A stretch of DNA of 64,000 nt, taken from positions 461,944-525,943 of the forward strand of contig NC_012028.1 of assembly GCF_000022205.1 (NCBI RefSeq). Reading direction: 5' to 3'. Source of the DNA: Halorubrum lacusprofundi ATCC 49239. GTDB lineage: Archaea > Halobacteriota > Halobacteria > Halobacteriales > Haloferacaceae. Within the stretch, counting starts at the first letter, position 1; each line of letters opens with the position of its first letter. The notes beneath the pieces were generated by a model. It did no database searches, had not been told where the DNA came from, and was given only the letters and a program-made list of their open reading frames with translations. Below, in pieces: positions 1 to 7,877 of this stretch. The position numbers and the translations under genes were made by a program.

Positions 1-2953
1 CGACATCGTTACCTCGATCCAACTCTCTGTAAGGTTCTACGTACCACGATGACCCAATTTCCTCTGAAATTGGTGGGTGTTGCAGGATTGTGTCGAGAAC
101 GTCAACTTCTTGCTGGGACTGAAGATATGGGAATATCGCGGCTTCTGGGGAATAATTGCGTAGAACACGCCGGGAGAGCGACAGGGCTTGATCCTCAAAA
201 TTCTGAAGTATATCTACATCAGTCTGTTTGAAGATCCCTCTTACATCGGTTGTTTCCCCTTGATTCTCAAAAGTCACCACTCCAAAATTGTATCTATTAT
301 CAATATCAGAGAATATTCCATTATTCTCAAACGTGACTAGCGAATCGATGCTCGTTTCATCAAGAAGGTGTAGTCGGAGATCCTTGGTCGACAGGCCATT
401 AAAAATCGCACCTGGAAGAATTTGTGCGAGATACCCGTCGTCTCTTGCTATCTGAAAAACACGCTCCAAAAACAGTGCAGAAAGATCGCTCTCAGTTGCT
501 GCCGTTCTTCCTGCTACCTTCGGTTGCTGGAGTTCATAGGAGTCACTATTTTTAAAGTAAGTAGCAAAGATTTCAGTTTCTCGTTTGTATTCCTCCCATC
601 CTTCCGCGATCTCTGGATCAGTCAGTAATTCTTCTTGTCGTTCCTGTTTTTCATCCGGCATCAGCGTTCTGAACGCCGAATCAAACCGTGAGAAGTAGTC
701 ATCTCGACGTGGTGATAATCTATCCCACGGCGGATTTCCTACAATCACGTCGAAACCACCATCAGAGTAGACTTCTGCGTACTCAAGCACCCAGTGGAAT
801 GGATCAAATGTTTCGACCTTTTCGGGCGTGATATCGTCGACACCTGCCGCCACGAATTCGTCTTTCACATCATCGACCAGCTCATCTCTTGCATTTTCGA
901 GTAGACGATTGGCCTCTTTTCGGTGTTGTTCGGCCTGCTCGCTCTCAATCGCCTCTTCGTAGGCTGTGATCTCGTCGATGATGTTCTCGTAGCGTGTCCT
1001 GACCGTATCCTCGTTGAAGCTATCGAGCGTGTAACCGTCGCCGTCTTCGGTCGTCTCTGGGAACCCCGTGTACCCGATCAGGCTGTTGCCCTGTCGGAGA
1101 TTGAACGCGATGTTAGGTAGGGCCAACTCCTCTTGATCCATCGACTCTAGATCCTCTTGTTGCAGTTCAGCGATCACCGACAGCCAACACCGGAGCTTGG
1201 CGATCTCGACGGCCGGGCCGACGATGTCGACGCCGTATATGTTGTGCTGGACAGTCGTCTTCTTGAGTGCCTGTTCGTGCGGGTACGAATCGGTATGTGC
1301 CCACAACGCTCGTCGAACGCCGACGATCTCCTCCAACACTGAGGTTAGAAAGTGCCCACTCCCACAGGCGGGGTCGACCACCCGAAAGTTGTCGACCTCA
1401 CCGAGTAATGTGGTAATCAGGTCCATCGACGCCGGGAGCGATTCGATCAACTCGTAGACGGTATCGTAGTTCTCCAACTCGGCTTCAGGCCATCCGCGTT
1501 CCTCAATTACCACCTGTTTGAGTCGGTCGAATAGAGCCGGTCGAACCGTTCGCTCTGCACTGAACCGGGTAATCTCCTTCGGCGTGTAGTAGGCTCCGAG
1601 TTCCTTGTTCTGGTCGGCGTTGTCTGCTGTAATGTAGTTGATCGTCTTCTCGAAGACGTTACCCAGCACGCTCGGATCGAGGTCGGTCACTGATCCATCC
1701 GTGGAGAAGCTGTAGCTTTCAAGTAATTCAAGAATCGACCTGAGAATACTATTCCGAACGTCAAAATCGGCCTCCTTGAACTGCTCACGGTCGTCACTGC
1801 CGTCGTGTTGTATCGACGGCCGGAACAACCCACCATTCAGGTACGGAATATCAGCGAACAGCTCGATATCCTGTATCTGTGGCGAGCGTTTGTCCGGGCG
1901 TTTGTTGAGTACGTCGTAGAACAACGGCTGAATGAACTGCTGGTAGAGAGAATCCGTGTAAAGGCCGTCCTCATACGTGTCAAGGATGCTCTGTAGGAGG
2001 TCCGGACGGACAATTCCCTTGTCCTCAAGGAATTTGATGAAGATAAGCCGGTTCATCATCTCGACCGAAAACAGCCGCGTGTCGTCGGCGGTTGCTCCCT
2101 CCGGTGCGATCACGCCGTCGTGGGTGAGCGATCTGGGCGTCTCCTCGGACTCGTTGACAATCCCGAAGACGTACCGGATATAGTCGTCGTAAAACTCGTC
2201 GGTGATCTCCTCCTGTTTCTGCTTGATGACCTGCCGGGCCTCACCTGCAATCGACCGGAAGTTAGCAAACTCGAAGGTCCGTAGCAGCGTGTCAACTCGT
2301 TCAAGATCGGCATCGAAAACAGCCTCCTCGAGCGGCTCTCGCGGGCCAACTTGGTTCTCAAATAGAGCGACAAACACTGGCTGTAGATCGACCTCCTCAA
2401 TGACGTTGTGGGTGTAGGAATCCGGGTCGTACCGAATGAACATCCAGCGAAGTCCGTCCGTGGCGAAGCCAAAGTCGGACTCAAACTCTCGCTGACTGAG
2501 CCAGCTGCGAACCTGTCCCGCACCGTGCTTTCGAGAATCGAGGTCTTTGTTGATCGGCTCGGCCTCGATCAATAGACGGGTAGAGTCGATATCGTCGTAG
2601 TCGCGTAGCGAGATCGTGTAGTCGGCCACCTCCGTCCGGCCACCTGAGAGGCCACCCGCCTCCGTGTCGTAGTCGTAGCCGAGTTTGTCCAACAGCGGCT
2701 CGATGACGGCACTTTGAGTGAACGGTTCCGGTTGTAACCCGTCACGGGTCATGCTACTTTTCAAGACGTAAGAGCCGCCACCGCCGCTCCGTAGCATCCG
2801 CTCTACCGTCTCGTCCTTCTTCATCTTCTTACGGAGCGTCGACACGGCGTCGTCGATGATCTGTAGAAGATCCGCCCGTGCGTGATCGTCGACGGTCGTC
2901 TCGAATGCCTGCTCGACAAATTCGGTGGCTGAGGTGGCTGATTGAGGGGGCAT
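1..2953 (-). CDS. Eco57I/type IIG-like restriction-modification methylase, 3' end beyond window
   Basis: N6-adenine DNA methyltransferase of the large Eco57I/PglX-like class. Visible motifs are YYTP near residue 456, the SAM-binding DPACGSGHFL at 527-536 and the catalytic NPPW at 740-743. The ~450 residues before these resemble the N-terminal part of type IIG enzymes, with a segment around LLIEAEPINK that could be a restriction-like fold, but no clean PD-(D/E)xK is seen. The start is the ATG at 2953, because an in-frame stop lies about 25 nt upstream. The reading frame is open to base 1, so the C-terminal target-recognition part is missing from the window. It could be a stand-alone type IIG enzyme or a BREX PglX; no BREX partner is visible here. 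Sure of methylase, unsure of system. Confidence 0.88.
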   Translation of the reverse strand, partial: MPPQSATSATEFVEQAFETTVDDHARADLLQIIDDAVSTLRKKMKKDETVERMLRSGGGGSYVLKSSMTRDGLQPEPFTQSAVIEPLLDKLGYDYDTEAGGLSGGRTEVADYTISLRDYDDIDSTRLLIEAEPINKDLDSRKHGAGQVRSWLSQREFESDFGFATDGLRWMFIRYDPDSYTHNVIEEVDLQPVFVALFENQVGPREPLEEAVFDADLERVDTLLRTFEFANFRSIAGEARQVIKQKQEEITDEFYDDYIRYVFGIVNESEETPRSLTHDGVIAPEGATADDTRLFSVEMMNRLIFIKFLEDKGIVRPDLLQSILDTYEDGLYTDSLYQQFIQPLFYDVLNKRPDKRSPQIQDIELFADIPYLNGGLFRPSIQHDGSDDREQFKEADFDVRNSILRSILELLESYSFSTDGSVTDLDPSVLGNVFEKTINYITADNADQNKELGAYYTPKEITRFSAERTVRPALFDRLKQVVIEERGWPEAELENYDTVYELIESLPASMDLITTLLGEVDNFRVVDPACGSGHFLTSVLEEIVGVRRALWAHTDSYPHEQALKKTTVQHNIYGVDIVGPAVEIAKLRCWLSVIAELQQEDLESMDQEELALPNIAFNLRQGNSLIGYTGFPETTEDGDGYTLDSFNEDTVRTRYENIIDEITAYEEAIESEQAEQHRKEANRLLENARDELVDDVKDEFVAAGVDDITPEKVETFDPFHWVLEYAEVYSDGGFDVIVGNPPWDRLSPRRDDYFSRFDSAFRTLMPDEKQERQEELLTDPEIAEGWEEYKRETEIFATYFKNSDSYELQQPKVAGRTAATESDLSALFLERVFQIARDDGYLAQILPGAIFNGLSTKDLRLHLLDETSIDSLVTFENNGIFSDIDNRYNFGVVTFENQGETTDVRGIFKQTDVDILQNFEDQALSLSRRVLRNYSPEAAIFPYLQSQQEVDVLDTILQHPPISEEIGSSWYVEPYRELDRGNDV

Positions 2954-3255
2954 ATATGTGGTGAGTGTTCGGTAACTACTCTACGGAAACCCGCGTTTGC
3001 TGATAAGTTCTTGGATAGACCTAACACAGACTGTGAAAAATCGTAATACGTGAGTGGTTACGCTGGTCGACTCGGCTGTCTGTAGGATACAGTGTCGACC
3101 AAGCTACCGGGGGCAGGGCAGATCCGATGCTAGGAGGATATTCTAATCACAGAAAACTCCGAAATGAGGTCGTGAACGGTTCGTGTCATTCGTAGCTTGA
3201 CAAACTACACCAGCTCCGAAATGCGAGAATTATTCCCTGATTCGGATTAGAACGA

Positions 3256-3990
3256 CTATTTCTGGATCACTCGAATCTGATCAAACAGCTTCCAAATATA
3301 TCTACCAAGTTTGGTTGACCAGTCTGGATTCATCGGGGTAGGATTGATAACATCTATTCCTTCATGAGATACTAACCGCTCGCCCACGCCCCAGTGATGA
3401 CCTTCTCCTAATACAATACAAGCAGAGTCCACATCCTCGGTATGAGATTGTATTGTACCCGCCATTGCGTCCTCTCGCCGAGTGTTCACAAAATACAGCA
3501 TTATTATGAACAACACAAGGGTAGTCATGAGGAGTACCAGAGTGGAAATATAGATCGTGCCCAAAAGCGAATAGTATCTTGACGCGAATAGTGGGACTGC
3601 AACGAGTGGACCCCAGTTGAGGAATGCCCACTGCAACGGGTTCTCGTAGATAGGGAGTGCAGGATGTACTAGGTCGATCTCTTGAATCTCTGCCCCATGT
3701 TCGTTTTTAATCCGTTGCATGATGTCCTTATCACGCCCTTTCGATCCTCCACTGACTATTGAGAGAATTAACCCACCAATAGGGTAAGCTACAAGCACCA
3801 GAAACGCGGCTCCAAGTGAGATCAATGGCGCTCGTGGAAACAGGTGGGCGATTTCCCGTATTTGTTCAGTCAGTGTCGCTTCGCCAGCTTCACCGAAGAC
3901 AACACCCGGCGATTCAAGATGTTGGTTGATAGCGTTAACACGCCCGCTAACCTCGTCGATGTGCGTTCCAGAGGAGATGAATACCTCCAT
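3256..3990 (-). CDS. TraB/PrgY-like membrane protein (tentative)
   Basis: A 244-residue protein with about three hydrophobic segments, near residues 52-80 and 120-168. The soluble parts carry FGEAGEA near residue 32, and RREDAMA followed by LGEGHHWGVGERL near residues 170-205. This layout recalls TraB/PrgY/GumN (Tiki-type) proteins, which have a conserved GE(A/S) motif, an R..M motif and a late GAGH-like motif. The resemblance is by eye and the central membrane insertion is unusual, so the family is tentative. Start ATG at 3990; an AT-rich TATA-like stretch lies just upstream. It stands alone on the minus strand between the methylase and a decayed gene. No function is claimed beyond a membrane protein with a possible TraB fold. 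Confidence 0.6.
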   Translation of the reverse strand: MEVFISSGTHIDEVSGRVNAINQHLESPGVVFGEAGEATLTEQIREIAHLFPRAPLISLGAAFLVLVAYPIGGLILSIVSGGSKGRDKDIMQRIKNEHGAEIQEIDLVHPALPIYENPLQWAFLNWGPLVAVPLFASRYYSLLGTIYISTLVLLMTTLVLFIIMLYFVNTRREDAMAGTIQSHTEDVDSACIVLGEGHHWGVGERLVSHEGIDVINPTPMNPDWSTKLGRYIWKLFDQIRVIQK

Positions 3991-4052
3991 TTATCGGATT
4001 AAATACTGAGCTAAAATAAAATTGTACCGGCAGTCCAGATTCTATATCATAA

Positions 4053-4765
4053 GAAATCTGGTGGTTAGTAGAAATCTATCTCCCGAACTTCTGTCAATCA
4101 CAGGTCGAGGCCGGAGGGTATCTTCAGGCTCAGTATCTGAAGACGGTCGACGAACCAACGACGATCGACGCAGCACTGCGTTCGGGGCTCGATACTCTTG
4201 AAAGCGATATCGAGGAGTGGGTTCAGGTATTGCACGATGAGGAAGAAGATCGATTATTCAGGTACCCTGGAATTGAGCCGTTCTTTGAGAGACGGTCTGT
4301 CGCTGAGAACGCCCCCAGTCTTGAGCTTCTCTCTCGGGGCCTTGGGCAGACCTACGAGAACATCCGCTTTGATCCCATTGCAGTCGAGGGCTACGAGCCG
4401 ACCTATCCTGCGACCACGCTCTGTCGGACCATGCTTGCGCTTGTTCGACTGTCGGCGTGTGACGAACTCGGGGGACTGATCGAAGACGGAGAGGATCTCT
4501 TTCCTAAAGACGGAGCTACAGTCGACGCGGCACGGGAGGAAGCAATAGACTCGGTGTCGAAGCTTTCTGCGGCTGACAATCCACTCCAGCGGTGGCTTGC
4601 GACCCAGATTCTTCCTCTCTTCGAAGAACCAGATAAGATTCTGTCGCAGAGTCACCGACAACACGAGAGATTACACGAGCCTACACCGAGTATCGCTGGA
4701 TCTCGGTGATTGCCAGCGAAAGTGAGTCAGTGGCGTCGACGGCGGCCGAAGCGCTCGCTTATTGA
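4053..4765 (+). pseudogene. decayed haloarchaeal gene, no start and one frameshift
   Basis: An open frame from 4053 encodes a plausible acidic protein (for example AALRSGLDTLESDIEEWV, then ENAPSLELLSRGLGQTYENI) but no ATG or GTG start precedes 4230, so the 5' end is lost. The frame closes at 4709. In another frame, RAYTEYRWISVIASESESVA continues naturally and ends at 4765, which shows a frameshift near 4665-4675. The family was not recognised. It is probably a relic left by an old insertion or recombination next to the methylase. Confidence 0.6.
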
Positions 4766-4800
4766 AAAGATCTGTCGTCGACGGAGTCAGGAGACGTTTG

Positions 4801-4847
4801 CAAGATCAAAGATCTTGTGTGCCAACCAGAAGTCTATGACTTCTGGT
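4801..4847. repeat. two consecutive perfect hairpins
   Basis: CAAGATC-AAA-GATCTTG (4801-4817) is followed by ACCAGAAGTC-TAT-GACTTCTGGT (4825-4847), a perfect 10-bp stem. They lie just after the decayed gene. They look like the AAA-loop hairpins at the left end of the IS1341-type element at 51464-51486, so they may be an IS end remnant; a terminator is the alternative. Confidence 0.5.
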
Positions 4848-4990
4848 GACGCTGATCGAGTCCCTCCAACTCCCCGCTTGACTGTCGCCTGAGAAAACGT
4901 ATTTACGGGGGTCGACACCGCGCCGACATCTACAGAGACCGATCCGCCGATTCGTTCCTACTTTAGAAACTAGTTTAGAGTTTAGAAATA

Positions 4991-5000
4991 TTTATATATC
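4991..5000 (+). promoter_or_regulatory. TATA box of RND/cyclase operon
   Basis: TTTATATATC lies 22-31 nt before an ATG at 5022, the usual spacing for a leaderless haloarchaeal transcript. It follows an AT-rich patch with the repeated word TTTAGA. Confidence 0.5.
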
Positions 5001-5021
5001 ATATTGCACTAACCTCGGGTA

Positions 5022-5162
5022 ATGACATTGGAGAAACAAATAATAAATGGCAATTATCTTCGTACTGTGAGTGGCTTCGGACGACAGCTTTCCCGTCGAC
5101 TGAGTTCCCGCCACAGGGAGGTCGGTCGAAAGAGGCGGTGGAAACAGGCGGTGGCCCGCTGA
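5022..5162 (+). CDS. candidate 46-residue leader peptide
   Basis: A short Arg-rich ORF starts at the ATG that fits the TATA box at 4991-5000, and ends with TGA overlapping the exporter start (TGATG). The geometry suggests translational coupling. There is no family match and composition is not strongly protein-like, so it may simply be a leader region. Confidence 0.3.
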   Translation: MTLEKQIINGNYLRTVSGFGRQLSRRLSSRHREVGRKRRWKQAVAR

Positions 5163-7786
5163 TGGATCTGTTCGACCGTCTCGGAGAGGCGATCACCAAT
5201 AACAGCCGGGCGATCATCGTGGTGATGCTGTTGCTCACGGCTGGACTGGCTCCCGGACTCGGATACATTCAGGAGCAGGGGGCTCTCAGCGGCCTCTCGG
5301 AGGATACGGCGGCCGCAGAAGCCAACGCGGAGATCCAAGAGCGGTTCAGCGATAACGACCTCAACACCACCTCGACTGCGATCGTCATTCGGAACGATGA
5401 CGAGAACCTGCTGTCACGGGAAGCGCTGTTACGGAGCCTCAGATATCAGCAGACCCTCTATGAAAACGAGAGCATCAACACGACGCTCGTCGACGACGAG
5501 CCGACGTTCGGGATCGCCAACATCGTCGCCCAGGCCTCGATCGCGGCCGACCGGCGCGGAACGGTCGACGAGCCGATGATCTCCGGCTGGAACGAGGAGT
5601 CGGGCGTCGTCGAGACGAGCCCGACGGCCGATGACTGGTCGACGCCGACGCTCGACGAGCAGATCGACGAGCTGGAGTCGATGGACCGGTGGGAAGTCGA
5701 GGCCGTCCTCGAAGACGTTCTCGATCCCGACAGCGATTCGGCGGCGACGCAGGCGGCCTACCAGTTGCTCCCCGAAGACTACTCGCCCGGCTCGCTGTCG
5801 ACCGACAGCCGGATGCTGCTGCTTACACAGGAGACCGAGACCCAGATCAGCGCCGCCGCCGAGATCTCGACCGAGGTCTCGAATGCGCAGGGGGATGCAC
5901 GCGCGATCGCCTACGATCAGGAAACCGACCACTACGATGTCTACGGCACGGGCCTCGTGAACTACGAACAGAGCTTCGTCATTCAGGACAGCTTCAGCAT
6001 TCTCGGCCCGCTCGTGTTGCTGTTCGTGGTGGTGGCGCTGTCGCTGGCCTACCGTGATATCGCCGACGTCGCCCTCGGGTTGGTCGGTGTCGTGGTCACG
6101 CTGCTCTGGACGCTCGGCGCGATGGGCTGGCTCGGAATCAACTTCAACCCGGTGATGATCGCCGCCCCGATCATCCTGATCGGCCTCTCGGTCGACTTCG
6201 CCCTTCACGTCACCATGCGCTACCGCGAGGAGCGACAGGCCTCGGAGGGTGGCGTTCGGCAGGCGATGTCGACCGCGCTGACCGACCTCGGACCGGCGCT
6301 CGGCCTGATCACCATGACCACGGCGATCGGGTTCCTGTCGAACTACACGAGCCCGCTGTTGGATCTCCGGGATTTCGGTGTCGTCACCGCGATTGGGATC
6401 GTCTCGACGCTGCTCGTCTTCGGCATTTTGATCCCCGCGCTTAAGCTCGAACTCACATCGGTACTCGCGGGCTTAGGCTGGGACCGAACGCCCTCGCTTC
6501 CGGGCTCTCGAGGAGCCACCCAGCGCCTGCTCCACGGCGGGTCGACGCTCGCCTCGCGGATGCCGGTCGCCCTGCTGGTTGCGGTGCTGTTGCTGACCGG
6601 CGGGGCCGCATACGCCGCGACCGACGTCGGGCTGTCGGCCGATCAGGAGCTGTTTATGGGTGACAACCCACCCGAGGTGACCGAGAACCTGCCGGAGTCG
6701 ATCCAACCCGGCGAGTACTCGCTGAAATCCGACCGCGCGGACATCTACGCTGACTTCCAGCCGCCGTACAGACAGGGGTTCATTTTGGTCACTGGTGACG
6801 TCGCCACGCCGGGGGCGCTCGACGGGGTCGACGACGCAAGAGACGAGATCAACGACTCGGATGCGGTCTACGAGTCGGCGACCGACGAGCCGGCGATCGT
6901 CACTCCGTTGTCGGAGATGCGGGCGGTCGCCCGGACGGACCAGTCGTTCAATGAGACCTTCGAGCGGTCGGATACGACCAACGACGGGATTCCGAACCGG
7001 AATGTCGAGGAAGTGTACGATGCGTTCTACCGGGCCGACGAGGATCGGGCGAGCCGCGTCCTCGACCGGAATGACGAGGGCAACTACACCGCGATGAGTA
7101 TTCAGATCGGCACCGACGGCAATGCGGATCGGAGCGCGGCGACGACGGCCGTCGACGATGGGGTCGCGGCGTTTGACGGCGAACTCGATGCGGTCGGAAC
7201 CGGGAGCTTCGTCGTCGAGGAACAACTCAACACGCGGCTGTCGGCGACGCTGATCCAAAGTCTGGTCGTGACGATTCTCGCCGTCCTGGTGATTCTTACC
7301 GGCGCGTTCTGGCTCAAGGAACGCCGCCCGACGCTCGGTCCGACGACGCTCGTGCCTGTCCTTCTGAGCGCCATCTGGCTGTTCGGAACGATGGCACTCC
7401 TCGACATCCCGATCAGCATCATCACCGCGATGGTGGGCAGTATTACGGTCGGGATCGGCGTCGACTACAGCATTCACGTCAGCGAGCGCTACTGGCACGA
7501 ACGAAAGCACGGACGGAGCATAGAGGAGGCGCTGCGGCGGACCATCGCCGGCACCGGCAGCGCGTTGATGAGCAGTGCGGTCACGACGGCCGTCGGCTTC
7601 GGCGTGCTGGCGTTCGCACTGTTGCCCTCGCTTCGGCACTTCGGGTTCGTCCTCGCGGTGGGTGTCGTCTACTCGTTCGTGACGGCGGTCTACGTCCACC
7701 CGAGCCTGCTTGTGGTCTGGGAACGCTACGTGCTCGGTTCGGAGACCGTCGTTCGTCTCGCCGAACCCCTGGAGGGAGATCAATGA
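5162..7786 (+). CDS. RND/MMPL-family exporter
   Basis: An 874-residue membrane protein with two repeated halves. Each half has an N-terminal helix, a large extracytoplasmic domain and a five- to six-helix bundle. The paired conserved segments are GLSVDFALHVTMRYREE and GIGVDYSIHVSERYWHE, with Asp in the helix as in proton-driven RND/MMPL transporters; each is followed by an ALTDLGPALGLITMTTAIGF or IAGTGSALMSSAVTTAVGFG segment. I chose ATG 5162 over GTG 5138 because ATG overlaps the preceding TGA and MDLFDRL fits an N-terminal amphipathic start. The gene 92 nt downstream encodes an exported squalene-hopene-cyclase-like protein. Bacterial hopanoid loci also pair a cyclase with an RND protein (HpnN), so lipid or terpenoid export is a reasonable but unproven guess. 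Confidence 0.9.
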   Translation: MDLFDRLGEAITNNSRAIIVVMLLLTAGLAPGLGYIQEQGALSGLSEDTAAAEANAEIQERFSDNDLNTTSTAIVIRNDDENLLSREALLRSLRYQQTLYENESINTTLVDDEPTFGIANIVAQASIAADRRGTVDEPMISGWNEESGVVETSPTADDWSTPTLDEQIDELESMDRWEVEAVLEDVLDPDSDSAATQAAYQLLPEDYSPGSLSTDSRMLLLTQETETQISAAAEISTEVSNAQGDARAIAYDQETDHYDVYGTGLVNYEQSFVIQDSFSILGPLVLLFVVVALSLAYRDIADVALGLVGVVVTLLWTLGAMGWLGINFNPVMIAAPIILIGLSVDFALHVTMRYREERQASEGGVRQAMSTALTDLGPALGLITMTTAIGFLSNYTSPLLDLRDFGVVTAIGIVSTLLVFGILIPALKLELTSVLAGLGWDRTPSLPGSRGATQRLLHGGSTLASRMPVALLVAVLLLTGGAAYAATDVGLSADQELFMGDNPPEVTENLPESIQPGEYSLKSDRADIYADFQPPYRQGFILVTGDVATPGALDGVDDARDEINDSDAVYESATDEPAIVTPLSEMRAVARTDQSFNETFERSDTTNDGIPNRNVEEVYDAFYRADEDRASRVLDRNDEGNYTAMSIQIGTDGNADRSAATTAVDDGVAAFDGELDAVGTGSFVVEEQLNTRLSATLIQSLVVTILAVLVILTGAFWLKERRPTLGPTTLVPVLLSAIWLFGTMALLDIPISIITAMVGSITVGIGVDYSIHVSERYWHERKHGRSIEEALRRTIAGTGSALMSSAVTTAVGFGVLAFALLPSLRHFGFVLAVGVVYSFVTAVYVHPSLLVVWERYVLGSETVVRLAEPLEGDQ

Positions 7787-7877
7787 GTCATCCAAAACGT
7801 CAATCCGTCGCCGTCGACCGGGACAGCCAGCCGAAAACAACCCCTGTGTCGTGCGACTGTACTGGAGGTGTCCGTGT

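Noticed and set aside
5429..6208. 259-residue minus-strand open frame
   Set aside because: Shadow of the RND gene with low-complexity His/Asp/Glu/Arg sequence.
7710..7877. Longer start of the cyclase-like gene inside the RND gene
   Set aside because: The Tat signal and ribosome site place the start at 7878; the upstream codons overlap the RND coding sequence.
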